A stretch of DNA of 64,000 nucleotides, from contig NOUX01000005.1 in assembly GCA_002245855.1 (NCBI GenBank), positions 1 through 64,000 of the forward strand. Direction: 5' to 3'. Within the stretch, counting starts at the first letter, position 1. Each line of letters starts with the position of its first letter. The notes under the pieces are model-generated. The model worked only from the letters and a program-made list of their open reading frames with translations. It had not been told where the DNA came from and did not search any database. Positions 6,706 to 16,908 of this stretch are shown here, piece by piece. This DNA is from Sphingobacterium cellulitidis. Its GTDB lineage: Bacteria; Bacteroidota; Bacteroidia; Sphingobacteriales; Sphingobacteriaceae. The translations under genes and the position numbers were made by a program.

Positions 6706-9700
6706 ATGAAACGAAATTTTACTCTTTTGCAAAAGGGAGTATGGCAGCTCAAGCCAAAGGTGAGCTGGCCCCTATTGCTATCCATTTGTTTGGCTTCAGT
6801 CCAACAAATCCAGGCTCATGAAATTAAATTTGATGTTCTTGAATCAGTAATTAACAAATCCCAGGAAAGCATAAAGGGAAAGGTTGTTGATGAGAATGGG
6901 AGTCCAATTTCATCGGCGACCATACAATTAAAAGGAACTAATATTGGCACCAAATCAGATGCTGATGGAAATTTTGATTTAGCGAGTGTTCCTGCGAATT
7001 CTGTTCTTCAGGTTAGTTCTGTAGGCTATGCGACCAAAGATGTTGCGTTACAAGGGAATGGTTTTTTAACAGTCACATTGCAGGCCTCCTCCACAGATGT
7101 TGAGGAAGTTATCGTAGTCGGATTTGGCACTCAAAAGAAGGAGAACCTTACAGGCGCGGTATCATCGATTCAAATGTCAGATGTTGTAGGTAGCCGTCCG
7201 ATTACTTCCCTGTCATCAGGATTAGCAGGTCAAGCACCTGGTTTATCCGTTACACAGGGTTCAGGTCGTCCGGGTGCTGATGGTGGATCTTTACGAGTGC
7301 GGGGACAAGGAACACTGAACAATGCCAATCCTTTAGTTGTAATCGATGGTGTGGTTGGGGATATGAACCTGATCAACCCACAAGATGTGGAAAGTATTTC
7401 GGTATTAAAAGACGCGGCTTCGGCTTCCATTTACGGATCTCGAGCGGCGAATGGAGTCATTTTAATTACGACAAAAAAGGGTAAAAACGATGACTTCAAA
7501 GTAATCTATAACAATTACTTTTCATCTCAAAAGCCTTCAAATGTCATGACCATGATTTCCAATTATGCGGATTACATGGAATTGGTGAATGAGGGTTATA
7601 AAAATGGGGATGCCAATGCAAAACCTATCTTTTCTCAAGAGAAAATAGATCTATGGCGTGCCAATGAAAATGGCGATCCATTAATGTATCCCAATGTAGA
7701 TTGGGTGGAATCGCTGTTCCAAAATAAAATATCACAGAACCATAATTTATCCTTTACTGGAGGAAGTGAAAAAATTAAGTTTTTCGGTTCCTATGGTTTA
7801 TTGGACAATCCAGGAATCGTTGAACAGGCGACTTACAATAGGCATACAGGTCGGATTAATTTAGAAGCTGATATCAAGCCTTGGTTGACTTTAGGAACAA
7901 ACATCAATGGCGTTGTTTCGAAAACATTGATAGGTACAAATGTGATCAACGATGTGTTTTTATATGCTGCAGCAAGCACACCAGGCATGGTTCTTCGTGC
8001 ACCTGACGGCAGATTTGGATCTCCAAACAACCCGGAAGACGATCCTCAATCCAACAATATTCTACATCGATTATATGCTCAAAAAGGCGATATCAACAAG
8101 AATAGATTTGTTAGTAGATTCTTTGCCAAATTAAAACCTATCAAAGGGTTGAGCATTGAAGGATCTTATACCTATACCTACAATGATGACTTTATTTATA
8201 GGCAACCCGTATTTAACGATCGTTGGAATTTCTTGACCAATTCGGTTGCTACAGCAGGAACAGGAAGAAGCTCGGTGACCAATCAATCTGTAAAAACCTA
8301 TCGTTATTACATGGATGGTATTGCCAAGTATGAAAACTCTGCTGCTGATAATCGTCTAAAATATGAAGTAATGGTGGGTGCCAGCCAGGAATACCTAAAA
8401 GATGGCTGGTTCGCTGCGTCTAAATTAGATTTAATTGACCCTTCCTTGAGCGTATTAAATGCGGCTACGATGGATGCTTCCGCCTCTGGAAACATTACAG
8501 ACTGGACTATGCGTTCTTATTTCGGTCGTTTGAATTTGTCTTGGGATGATAAGTATCTATTGGAGGCAAACTTAAGAACGGATGGTTCATCAAGATTCAT
8601 GAGTGGCAAGAGTAGATGGGGAACATTTCCTTCAGCATCAGTGGGTTGGAAAATCTCCTCTGAGGAATTCTATGACGTAAGCTGGATGCCAACTTTAAAA
8701 TTCAGAGCCTCTTATGGTTCATTAGGAAATAACGGAACGGTAGATGATGTATTTTTCTACAATTCAGGTATTAACAACTATGAATATCAAACCCTTTATT
8801 CTTCTGCGAACTACATCTTAAACAACCAGTTGTATGTAGGTTTTGCACAAACAGGATTGAGCAATAGCCTACTGACCTGGGAGAGCACCAATGTTCTCAA
8901 CTTAGGTTTGGATTTTGATTTATTGAACTACAAATTAAGTGGAAGTGTGGATGTATTTGATAAGACAACAAATAACATCCTGATCAATTTACCTGCGCCA
9001 ATGGTGGTTGGAGATGCATCGATTCCAAGAACCAATGCGGCAAAAGTTAGAAATAGAGGTATTGAAACCAACTTAGCTTACCGCGATCAAATTGGTGAGA
9101 ACTTTAAATTTAATGTTAGTGGAAACTTCACTTTTATTGACAATAAGGTAATCAAATTCAAAGGTGAGGATCGTTCAATTTCTGGAGCCAACTTAATACA
9201 GGAGGGATATGCCATCAATACACAATTCATTTTAAAAGCAGATCGGATTATCCAAACGGATGCTGACCTACAGTTAGTGGAGGATATGATCAAGAATGCT
9301 CCTATTAACCCTGAGACCAATCAGCAAGTAAATCCATTTGCGGCATACGGAAAACCTGAGAAAGGGGATATCTTATATGTTGATACGAATAATGATGGTA
9401 TCATCAATGATTTGGACCGAGTAGCCATGGGACATGGTACTGCCCCAAGAATTACGTATGGATTCAACTTAGGATTTGATTATTTAGGCTTTGACTTCAA
9501 TGTCTTTTTACAAGGAAGTGCTGGAAACAAGTTAGTGTATACTGATTTACATTATACTCCAACAGTGAGATGGGGATACCAATTGAACCAAGAAATCATA
9601 GATGGAAGATGGACAGAAGGAAGAACAGATGCATCCTATCCAAGGTTATTACCTTATAACAATACGCGAAATGTAATCAACAGTGATTTCTGGTTACAGA

Positions 9701-9912
9701 ATAAAGCATACATGCGTATTAAAAACATACAGTTAGGCTATACCTTCCCGAATGCATTAACTCAAAAAATCGCTGTTCAAAATTTACGTGTATTTGGGTC
9801 GATGGAGAACTTCTGGACTTTTACCAAGTATAAAGGCTTTGACCCAGAGGTAAGTGGAACCAACTACCCTACCATGAAACAAGTTGTATTTGGAATAGGA
9901 TTAACCTTCTAA
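6706..9912 (+). CDS. SusC-like TonB-dependent outer-membrane receptor (PUL 1)
   Basis: This is a 1068-residue TonB-linked glycan importer. After an N-terminal signal region comes a CarboxypepD_reg-like domain (about residues 57-130, starting GKVVDENGSPISSATI). The TonB-box segment EEVIVVGFGTQKK, the plug (about 145-255, with VRGQGTLNNANPLVVIDG and the YGSRAANGVILITTKKG motif) and a 22-strand-type barrel ending in FGIGLTF follow. No STN domain is present, so sigma/FecR trans-envelope signalling is not expected. It starts the operon with susD 10 bp downstream. Partner lyase and GH88 genes suggest a uronate-containing oligosaccharide cargo. Confidence 0.97.
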   Translation: MKRNFTLLQKGVWQLKPKVSWPLLLSICLASVQQIQAHEIKFDVLESVINKSQESIKGKVVDENGSPISSATIQLKGTNIGTKSDADGNFDLASVPANSVLQVSSVGYATKDVALQGNGFLTVTLQASSTDVEEVIVVGFGTQKKENLTGAVSSIQMSDVVGSRPITSLSSGLAGQAPGLSVTQGSGRPGADGGSLRVRGQGTLNNANPLVVIDGVVGDMNLINPQDVESISVLKDAASASIYGSRAANGVILITTKKGKNDDFKVIYNNYFSSQKPSNVMTMISNYADYMELVNEGYKNGDANAKPIFSQEKIDLWRANENGDPLMYPNVDWVESLFQNKISQNHNLSFTGGSEKIKFFGSYGLLDNPGIVEQATYNRHTGRINLEADIKPWLTLGTNINGVVSKTLIGTNVINDVFLYAAASTPGMVLRAPDGRFGSPNNPEDDPQSNNILHRLYAQKGDINKNRFVSRFFAKLKPIKGLSIEGSYTYTYNDDFIYRQPVFNDRWNFLTNSVATAGTGRSSVTNQSVKTYRYYMDGIAKYENSAADNRLKYEVMVGASQEYLKDGWFAASKLDLIDPSLSVLNAATMDASASGNITDWTMRSYFGRLNLSWDDKYLLEANLRTDGSSRFMSGKSRWGTFPSASVGWKISSEEFYDVSWMPTLKFRASYGSLGNNGTVDDVFFYNSGINNYEYQTLYSSANYILNNQLYVGFAQTGLSNSLLTWESTNVLNLGLDFDLLNYKLSGSVDVFDKTTNNILINLPAPMVVGDASIPRTNAAKVRNRGIETNLAYRDQIGENFKFNVSGNFTFIDNKVIKFKGEDRSISGANLIQEGYAINTQFILKADRIIQTDADLQLVEDMIKNAPINPETNQQVNPFAAYGKPEKGDILYVDTNNDGIINDLDRVAMGHGTAPRITYGFNLGFDYLGFDFNVFLQGSAGNKLVYTDLHYTPTVRWGYQLNQEIIDGRWTEGRTDASYPRLLPYNNTRNVINSDFWLQNKAYMRIKNIQLGYTFPNALTQKIAVQNLRVFGSMENFWTFTKYKGFDPEVSGTNYPTMKQVVFGIGLTF

Positions 9913-9922
9913 TTATTTTAAA

Positions 9923-11623
9923 ATGAAAAAGATAACTTTAATATGTATTTCGGCTTGTTTGGCATTTAGTTCTTGCTACAAGTTGGATACTGTACCATAT
10001 AGCCAAGTTAGTGGCAACACGTTTTGGCAAACAGAAGATCAAGCATTGGCTGGTGTTCTAGGCGTATATAATGACCTAAAAAAGGAAAACACATTTGGAC
10101 TTCAGTTCGCATATGATGATTTAACGGATGTAGGGATTGGCTATGATATTGGTTTTGGAGATATTATCTCCGGTGCATTCACGGATAGATCTGGAACAGT
10201 GACCGGTCGATGGAAAAGTGGTTATGATTTAATTCAACGAGCAAATCATGCCATCAGCAATATTCAAAAGATGGAAATTGATGCTGAAAAGAAAAACATC
10301 ATGATTTCGGAGGCTAAATTTTTACGTAGTCTAATGTACTTTCAGCTAAGTAATTTATTTGGAGGATTGCCTATTTATGATGAAAAAGTTGATTTAAACA
10401 AGGATTTTGCTGATTTAAAAAATCCAAGGTCATCTGTTGCTGATGTTCAAAAATTCATTATTGAGGATTTAAATTTTGCTATTCAAAATTTACCAGTCAA
10501 ATATGACGATAAATATCTAGGACGAGTGACGAAGGGAGCAGCTGTAGCCTTGCGTGGAAAAGTGTATTTATATCAAAAGAATTGGGCAAATGCGATCAAG
10601 GATTTTGAGGATATTGTTTACAATAAAACCAATGCCTACAACTATTCGTTAAGTGCGGATTACAGTTCATTATTTAAAATGGAAGGCGACAACAGTGCTG
10701 AATCCATCTTTTCTATTCAGAACATGGGCGGAACAGGCTTTCCATACGGCATGCCGATGGCATTCTATATGGGATCAAGATCTACCTTTGGAAGCTGCTG
10801 GAACAATGTAATGCCAAGCACGAGGTTTGCGGATAGTTACGAGAACAAGGATGGGTCTCCATTTAATTGGGATGATCACTATGCGAATTATAATGCTGAC
10901 AATGCGGTTAAAAAAGAAGCTATGATGGCAACCCATAACAATGGTAATTACACTCATCTTCCAGATACTGCAAAAATCAGAAAAATATATGCTGGCAGGG
11001 ATCCTCGAATGAATCAATCCTTGATAGTTCCCTATTCGGACTACCTGGGTTGGAATGCCAATCAGGAAAGAAACATGAAATTAGTCCTGGCTACAGGTGT
11101 GAATGAAAACTTTGGTCAGATCAGAAACAACAGAGGATGGTTAACCTATATGTGGCGTAAATTTGTTCCTGAGGGCAATCTAAAAGGTGCTCTTACAGAC
11201 CGCGCACATACACCTATCAACTTCCCATTGATTCGATTTGCTGATGTTCTTTTAATGTTGTCAGAGGCATATAATGAGAATGGAGAATTAAACAAGGCAA
11301 TTACGGAATTGAACAAAGTTAGAACACGTTCCAACATGCCAGGTATCAATTCGGGGGCAGCATTTTTAGCGGTTTCCAGCAAACAGGATATGCAAAAGCG
11401 TATTTCACATGAGCGAAAAGTTGAATTGGCAGCTGAAGGTCATCGATATTTTGATTTAAAAAGATGGAACCAGCTTACTGAAGTTTCGAATAATTTCATT
11501 GAAAAAAGTATTGTTGGAGATAATCTATTGACCCGTGGCTATCAAACCCGCCATACCATTTGGCCTATCCCGGGTGCTGAAATAGAAATGAATCCAAGTT
11601 TAACACAAAATCAAGATTGGTAA
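9923..11623 (+). CDS. SusD-like glycan-binding lipoprotein (PUL 1)
   Basis: This is the 566-residue surface lipoprotein partner of the preceding SusC. The signal peptide ends in a lipobox (FSSC, about residue 18). The TPR-like helical SusD fold is indicated by the N-terminal DTVPYSQVSGNTFWQTEDQA segment and the C-terminal RISHERKVELAAEGHRYFDLKRW block. The protein ends with the usual NPSLTQNQDW. It lies 10 bp after susC and only 1 bp before the lyase gene, so the operon is tight. Confidence 0.96.
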   Translation: MKKITLICISACLAFSSCYKLDTVPYSQVSGNTFWQTEDQALAGVLGVYNDLKKENTFGLQFAYDDLTDVGIGYDIGFGDIISGAFTDRSGTVTGRWKSGYDLIQRANHAISNIQKMEIDAEKKNIMISEAKFLRSLMYFQLSNLFGGLPIYDEKVDLNKDFADLKNPRSSVADVQKFIIEDLNFAIQNLPVKYDDKYLGRVTKGAAVALRGKVYLYQKNWANAIKDFEDIVYNKTNAYNYSLSADYSSLFKMEGDNSAESIFSIQNMGGTGFPYGMPMAFYMGSRSTFGSCWNNVMPSTRFADSYENKDGSPFNWDDHYANYNADNAVKKEAMMATHNNGNYTHLPDTAKIRKIYAGRDPRMNQSLIVPYSDYLGWNANQERNMKLVLATGVNENFGQIRNNRGWLTYMWRKFVPEGNLKGALTDRAHTPINFPLIRFADVLLMLSEAYNENGELNKAITELNKVRTRSNMPGINSGAAFLAVSSKQDMQKRISHERKVELAAEGHRYFDLKRWNQLTEVSNNFIEKSIVGDNLLTRGYQTRHTIWPIPGAEIEMNPSLTQNQDW

Positions 11624-11624
11624 C

Positions 11625-13541
11625 ATGAAGCATTTAATCGGTTTTACATTCTTAATCTTTATCAGTTTTTCTGCTCTATCGAGCGGAAAAACTGATCCCT
11701 CTTTAGATTTATTATGCAAGAATTTCAGTCAAGCAGAAGTGAAAAGCAGTCTGTTGGACAATCAGAAATGGGTTCCGTATCCTAGCTATTCAGACCGTGA
11801 AGGTTGGAAACAGCTAACGGCACCAGTTTATGCAAATATTATTGAAAAAGGTGAACAGGCATTAACATATCAATGGAAGGTCGTCAAAGCAACTGATTAC
11901 TTAGCCTATGAACGAGATGGCTCAAGGGTGATTATGGAGAAACCGATGAATGAAAATGCCACAGCTTTGAGTAGTTTATTTTTTGCGGAATTGGCGGAAG
12001 GAAAAGGCAGATTTATGGATCAGATCATCAATGGTGTTTGGTATTTCACAGAGATGAGCACCTGGTCATTATCAGCTCATGTACCAGCTTATCAATCTTC
12101 AAAAAGGACATTGCCCCAGTCGGGCGTTCATGTTGTGGATTTAATGGCAGGAGATATGGGTTCATTTCTTTCTTGGATTCATTATTTCTTAAAAGACGAG
12201 ATGAACAAAGTCAATCCTGAGATTAGCAGCAGATTAAAAAGTCATATTCATTCGCGAATTATTGAGCCCTATATGCAAAGGAATGATATGTGGTGGCAGG
12301 CTTTGGAACTGAAAGACAATGCTATTGTCAACAACTGGAATCCTTGGTGTAATTTCAATGTATTGACCTCCTTATTACTGATTGAAGATGATGAGAATGC
12401 TAAAATCGAAGGCATCTACAAGACCATGAGATCGGTGGATAAATTCATCAATTATGTTAAAAAAGACGGCGCTTGTGAAGAAGGCCCATCCTATTGGGGA
12501 CACGCAGCAGGTAAGTTATATGATTACCTTGAAATCTTAGCGCTTTCCACTGGCAATAAGATTAACTTATTTGACCAGAAAGTTATCAAGGATATGGGGG
12601 AATATATTTCTCAATCTTATATTGGAGGTGATTCATGGGTGGTAAACTTTGCAGATGCATCTGCCAAAGGTGGTGGAGATCCATTATTGATCTATCGATA
12701 TGGAGAATCCGTTGACAGTAAAGAAATGAAGCAATTTGCAAAATACCTTATGGAGAAAAAGCCAAATAAGGTTTCCGTAACTCGGGATGCATTTAGAAGT
12801 CTTGAAGATTTAAGAACCTTAAAAGGAATCCAAGGTGAAACTGCTCAATTGCCTAACAATCCATACAAATGGTACCCTGAGACAGAGTTTTTATATATCA
12901 GGACTCCTGATTTATTCTTTGCTGCCAAAGGAGGATTCAACAATGAAAGTCACAATCATAACGATGTTGGTACTTTCATCTTATACATGGATGAAAAGCC
13001 TATATTTATTGATGCAGGGGTAGGAACCTATAACAAGAAAACATTCAGTAATGAACGTTATGATATCTGGACCATGCAGAGTGCATACCATAATCTACCT
13101 CAGATAAATGGGTTTGACCAACCTTATGGAGCCAAGTATAAATCAAGTGCTGCATCATTTGACGCTAAGAAAAATGAGTTCAAATTGGATATCGCAGGTG
13201 CATATCCTGCAGAGGCAAAAGTTAAAACATGGGTCAGAAAATACAAGGTTAACAATAAGGGATTAATTATTACGGATGATTTCAATATTGAGAATCCTAA
13301 TAAGGAAAACATTGTACATTTCTTATTGGCATCAGAACCTAAAATTGAGAACGGCAAGATTTCATTAAACAATGGAACACATACGCTAACATTTGATGCA
13401 AAGTTATTTGAGCCATCCATTGATGTGATTGAACAGGATGACACAAGATTAAGTAATGTCTGGGGTGCAAGAATCTACAGGCTTAATCTAAAAGCAAAAG
13501 GTTTGGCTTCAAAGGGCAGTTATAAATTTACGATAAACTAA
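11625..13541 (+). CDS. heparinase II/III-fold polysaccharide lyase
   Basis: This is a 638-residue secreted or periplasmic protein with a signal peptide. An N-terminal alpha/alpha-toroid region covers about residues 60-380, with NNWNPWCNFN at 237-246 and EEGPSYWGHAAGKLYDYL at 285-302. A C-terminal beta-sandwich holds the heparinase II/III block ESHNHNDVGTF (441-451) and the SAYHNLPQING segment (486-496). Enzymes of this fold cut uronic-acid polysaccharides by beta-elimination, using Asn/His with a Tyr base. GH88, KduI and KduD in the same locus fit the unsaturated uronate product. I cannot name the PL family or the polymer; glycosaminoglycan-like, gellan-like and bacterial exopolysaccharide substrates all remain possible. 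Confidence 0.85.
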   Translation: MKHLIGFTFLIFISFSALSSGKTDPSLDLLCKNFSQAEVKSSLLDNQKWVPYPSYSDREGWKQLTAPVYANIIEKGEQALTYQWKVVKATDYLAYERDGSRVIMEKPMNENATALSSLFFAELAEGKGRFMDQIINGVWYFTEMSTWSLSAHVPAYQSSKRTLPQSGVHVVDLMAGDMGSFLSWIHYFLKDEMNKVNPEISSRLKSHIHSRIIEPYMQRNDMWWQALELKDNAIVNNWNPWCNFNVLTSLLLIEDDENAKIEGIYKTMRSVDKFINYVKKDGACEEGPSYWGHAAGKLYDYLEILALSTGNKINLFDQKVIKDMGEYISQSYIGGDSWVVNFADASAKGGGDPLLIYRYGESVDSKEMKQFAKYLMEKKPNKVSVTRDAFRSLEDLRTLKGIQGETAQLPNNPYKWYPETEFLYIRTPDLFFAAKGGFNNESHNHNDVGTFILYMDEKPIFIDAGVGTYNKKTFSNERYDIWTMQSAYHNLPQINGFDQPYGAKYKSSAASFDAKKNEFKLDIAGAYPAEAKVKTWVRKYKVNNKGLIITDDFNIENPNKENIVHFLLASEPKIENGKISLNNGTHTLTFDAKLFEPSIDVIEQDDTRLSNVWGARIYRLNLKAKGLASKGSYKFTIN

Positions 13542-13545
13542 AATT

Positions 13546-14820
13546 ATGAAAAGGAGAGCGTGGATTCAAAAAGCAGGGCTATTCATTGGGGGAATGACTT
13601 TGGCAAAAACCAATGTGGAAGCTTCTGATTTAAAACCACTAGATACAGCAGTCTTGGACAAAGAGTCTTTAAACGATAGAGCTTATTGGGTGGAGGTCAT
13701 CAGTAAAATGGCTTCGCCAATCTTGGAGAATATCAGTAAGGGAACTTTTCAAAAAAACATGCCTATGGTGGTTTCAGAATCCTTTGATGGAAGAAATCCT
13801 AAGGTAGGATATTTGGAGGCATTTGGACGTTTATTGGCTGGAATTGCGCCATGGCTAGCCCTTCCCTCCGATGGAAGTTCAGAAGGTAAGTTAAGGGAGA
13901 AATTCCTTAAGCAAGCTTTATTGGGTATTCAAAATGGCGTAAATCCAGATTCTCCGGATTATTTTGCTTGGCGAGATAATTCCAAACAAACCTTGGTTGA
14001 TGCGGCACACCTGGCTTTAGGCTTTTTACGTGCTCCTAAAGCGTTATGGGAACCACTTCCCGAGGAAACCAAGAAGCAGGTGATAGCCGAATTTATGCAT
14101 ATCAGGTGGATAGTTCCAAATGAAAGCAACTGGCTTCTATTCGCTTCTATGACTGAAACATTTTTATTCAGTGTTGGGGTTGAACCTGAAAGACAGAAGA
14201 TTGATCATGCCATCGAAAAATTTGATAAGGATTGGTATGTTGGGGATGGTTGGTATAGTGATGGAGCTCGATTCAGTTTTGATTATTATAATGGGTATGT
14301 GATTCATTGTATGCTGGTTGAAACATTAAAGCATAATGCGAAAGTTTCAGCTGACTATGAAGAAAAATACAAGCGCGCCTATAAGCGGATGCAAAGGTAT
14401 GCCGAGCATCAGGAGAGGATGATTTCTCCGGAAGGATATTACCCAGTTATTGGTCGAAGTTCTACTTATAGAAATGGAGGTTTTCAACCCTTGGCAGCTG
14501 TTGCCCTGGACAAGAAATTACCAGAAACGTTAAAACCAGGACAGGTTCGCGCAGCCATGACAGCTATGCTCAAGAAGATTTATGTTCATGATATTTATGA
14601 TAAATATGGCTGGTTGGTATTGGGATTAACTTCTGCAAAACAGGGAAACATTGCAGACTCTTACACGAATACCGGATCCCTTTATGAGGCATCATTATCC
14701 TTTATTGCATTGGGATTGCCTGAGAGCGATGAATTTTGGAGCAGTAAACCTGAACCATGGACTTCACAAAAAGCATTTTCGGGAGAGAAATTTCCTAAAG
14801 ATTATTACGTAACTTATTAG
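13546..14820 (+). CDS. DUF2264 family protein
   Basis: This is a 424-residue exported protein. Its N-terminus (M-K-R-R followed by a hydrophobic stretch with GLFIGGMTLA) is a signal sequence with a weak twin-arginine look. The body contains blocks characteristic of DUF2264: SNWLLFASMTETF (about 198-210), DGWYSDGARFSFDYYNGYVIHCML and PVIGRSSTYRNGGFQPLAAVAL. The helical, Trp-rich composition suggests an alpha/alpha-toroid fold, but no reaction is established that I can cite. It is 4 bp after the lyase and 11 bp before GH88, so it probably handles the same oligosaccharide. Confidence 0.85.
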   Translation: MKRRAWIQKAGLFIGGMTLAKTNVEASDLKPLDTAVLDKESLNDRAYWVEVISKMASPILENISKGTFQKNMPMVVSESFDGRNPKVGYLEAFGRLLAGIAPWLALPSDGSSEGKLREKFLKQALLGIQNGVNPDSPDYFAWRDNSKQTLVDAAHLALGFLRAPKALWEPLPEETKKQVIAEFMHIRWIVPNESNWLLFASMTETFLFSVGVEPERQKIDHAIEKFDKDWYVGDGWYSDGARFSFDYYNGYVIHCMLVETLKHNAKVSADYEEKYKRAYKRMQRYAEHQERMISPEGYYPVIGRSSTYRNGGFQPLAAVALDKKLPETLKPGQVRAAMTAMLKKIYVHDIYDKYGWLVLGLTSAKQGNIADSYTNTGSLYEASLSFIALGLPESDEFWSSKPEPWTSQKAFSGEKFPKDYYVTY

Positions 14821-14831
14821 AACACCTATAT

Positions 14832-16073
14832 ATGAAAATCAAGATTACATCCTTGTTTGCTGCAGCAGCATCAGTTTTATTTATTAGCATGAAACCGCAG
14901 CAACAAGATTTTATTCCGGCAATTTTTAAGAAAGCAGACAAGCAATATCAGTATCTCGCCAAAGAAGCCGATGTTTTAAATAAGTTCCCTCGAACGACCA
15001 AAGACGGCAAACTGATTGGTACAGATGAATGGGATTGGACCGGGGGATTCTTCCCGGGATCTTTATGGTATATCTATCATCAAACCGCCAATGAAGAAAC
15101 TAAAGCAGAAGCAATTAAATGGACTGAAAAACTGGAAAAAGCAAAGGACTTGGACCAACACCATGATATTGGCTTTGTGATGTACTGTTCTTATGGAAAT
15201 GCAATCAAATACCTGAATGATCCTGCGAAAGTAAAGGAATATAAAGACCTTATTATTCATTCATCCAATACTGCCTTGAAGCGCTATGATGCCAAGGTAG
15301 GTGTGATCAAATCATGGAACGAGAAGAAATCTTGGGACAACAAAACGGTTTGGAAATACCCTGTTATTATTGATAATATGATGAACCTGGAAATGCTTTG
15401 TTATACTTCTGACATTACTGGTGATCCAAAGTATAAGGAAGTAGCGATCAGCCATGCAGATCAAACGATGAAAAATCATTTCCGTTCTGATTATAGCACT
15501 TACCATGTGGTGGATTATGATGCCAATGGAAAAGCTATTCACCAACAAACCAATCAAGGATTTGCGGATAATTCTACTTGGTCTCGCGGACAGGCTTGGG
15601 CGATCTATGGATTTACCATGATGTACCGAGAAACCAAGAAAGCTGATTATCTAGCAACTGCTCAAAAGGCCGCGAAGTTCTACATGAACAATTCCAACTT
15701 ACCGAAGGATAAAATTCCTTACTGGGATTTTAATGCCCATCAAAAAGGATATAATTCGGATGTAGACTTTACAGGTAGAAATATTTCTCCAATTCCTAGA
15801 GATGCATCTGCTGCTGCAATTGTAGCTTCAGCGCTTATAGAGCTTTCTCAATTTTCGGAAGGCAAGGATAAAAAGCAGTTTTTGGACTTTGCGAAAGAAA
15901 GTTTAAAATCTTTATCAAGTCCAGCCTATTTTGCAGATTATAAAACAAATGGAGGATTCCTTTTGAAACATAGCGTAGGGAGTTTACCACATAACTCAGA
16001 AGTGGATGGGCCGCTAACATATGCTGATTATTATTACCTGGAGGCTTTAACCAGACTTAAGGAACTAAAATAG
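14832..16073 (+). CDS. GH88 unsaturated glucuronyl hydrolase
   Basis: This 413-residue exported enzyme hydrates the C4-C5 double bond that lyases leave at the non-reducing end, releasing 4-deoxy-L-threo-5-hexosulose-uronate. The two catalytic Asp residues of the family are visible as D112 in HHDIGFVMY and D181 in PVIIDNMMNLEML. The SRGQAWAIYGF block (251-261) and the overall length also fit GH88. It closes the + strand operon and faces the kdu genes across a bidirectional terminator. Its product is the substrate of KduI encoded opposite. Confidence 0.95.
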   Translation: MKIKITSLFAAAASVLFISMKPQQQDFIPAIFKKADKQYQYLAKEADVLNKFPRTTKDGKLIGTDEWDWTGGFFPGSLWYIYHQTANEETKAEAIKWTEKLEKAKDLDQHHDIGFVMYCSYGNAIKYLNDPAKVKEYKDLIIHSSNTALKRYDAKVGVIKSWNEKKSWDNKTVWKYPVIIDNMMNLEMLCYTSDITGDPKYKEVAISHADQTMKNHFRSDYSTYHVVDYDANGKAIHQQTNQGFADNSTWSRGQAWAIYGFTMMYRETKKADYLATAQKAAKFYMNNSNLPKDKIPYWDFNAHQKGYNSDVDFTGRNISPIPRDASAAAIVASALIELSQFSEGKDKKQFLDFAKESLKSLSSPAYFADYKTNGGFLLKHSVGSLPHNSEVDGPLTYADYYYLEALTRLKELK

Positions 16074-16100
16074 AAAGTTGATAGTACAAGTAAATAGATT

Positions 16101-16130
16101 TAGGGGTTATCGGTTGATAACCCCTATTTT
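16101..16130. terminator. bidirectional terminator between GH88 and kduD
   Basis: TAGGGGTTATC and GATAACCCCTA (16101-16126) form an 11-bp perfect stem around a GGTT loop, followed by TTTT on the + strand. It separates the convergent GH88 and kduD operons. Confidence 0.85.
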
Positions 16131-16131
16131 A

Positions 16132-16905
16132 TTATCTTCCCATCCAACCGCCATCGACGGTAAGAATGGTTCCATGTACATAATTGGAGGCTTGAGAAGC
16201 CAGGAATACAGCCGGTCCTTTAAAGTCTTCAGCTTCTCCCCATCTTCCTGCAGGAATTCTATCCAAGATAGATGCAGAACGATTAGGATCGTTCCTTAAT
16301 GCTTCGGTATTATCGGTTGCAATATAACCAGGAGCAATGGCATTGACATTTACTCCTTTGCTTGCCCATTCATTAGCAAATGCTTTGGTTAAAGAAGCGA
16401 TTGCACCTTTAGACGCTGCATATCCAGGTACATTGACCCCGCCCTGAAAAGATAGCAATGAGGCAGTAAAGATTATCTTTCCTGATCCTCGAGCTACCAT
16501 CTCCTTCCCTAATTCTCTGGTTAAGATAAATTGAGAGTTTTGGTTGATTTCAATAATCTGATCCCAATATTCGTCGGGATGTTCAATAGCAGGTTTCCTT
16601 AAAATATTACCGGCATTATTAAACAGGATATCGATTTGAGGATGTTCGGATTTTACCTTTTCAATAAAGGCGTAGAGTTCTTCACGCTTAGAAAAATCAC
16701 ATTGGTATGGATAGAATTTTCTTCCCAAACCTTGGATTGATTTTTCAACATCAGAACCTTCTAATTCCAAGCTAGCTGAAACCCCAATAATATCGGCTCC
16801 AGCCTCTGCTAAGCCCTCAGCCATAGCTTTCCCTATTCCACGTTTACAGCCCGTTACTAAGGCCAATTTCCCTTTTAAATCAAATGAACTTAAAATTGAC
16901 ATCAT
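16132..16905 (-). CDS. kduD: KduD, 2-deoxy-D-gluconate 3-dehydrogenase type SDR
   Basis: This is a 257-residue short-chain dehydrogenase. It shows the nucleotide-binding TGCKRGIG motif (18-25), NNAG, a catalytic Ser in TASLLSF and a YAASKG (Tyr/Lys) pair. Its C-terminus ends DGGWMGR, as in KduD. KduD reduces 2,5-diketo-3-deoxygluconate, the KduI product, to 2-keto-3-deoxygluconate in the cytoplasm. It is the last gene of the kduI-DUF4861-kduD operon, 3 bp after its neighbour. The second Met (16902) is an equally good start. Other SDRs look similar, but the context decides the call. Confidence 0.92.
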   Translation of the reverse strand: MMSILSSFDLKGKLALVTGCKRGIGKAMAEGLAEAGADIIGVSASLELEGSDVEKSIQGLGRKFYPYQCDFSKREELYAFIEKVKSEHPQIDILFNNAGNILRKPAIEHPDEYWDQIIEINQNSQFILTRELGKEMVARGSGKIIFTASLLSFQGGVNVPGYAASKGAIASLTKAFANEWASKGVNVNAIAPGYIATDNTEALRNDPNRSASILDRIPAGRWGEAEDFKGPAVFLASQASNYVHGTILTVDGGWMGR

Positions 16906-16908
16906 TTT

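Noticed and set aside
13546..14820. The DUF2264 protein considered as a Tat substrate because of the initial Lys-Arg-Arg.
   Set aside because: The consensus Ser/Thr-Arg-Arg-x-Phe-Leu-Lys is not met, so only a general export signal is supported.
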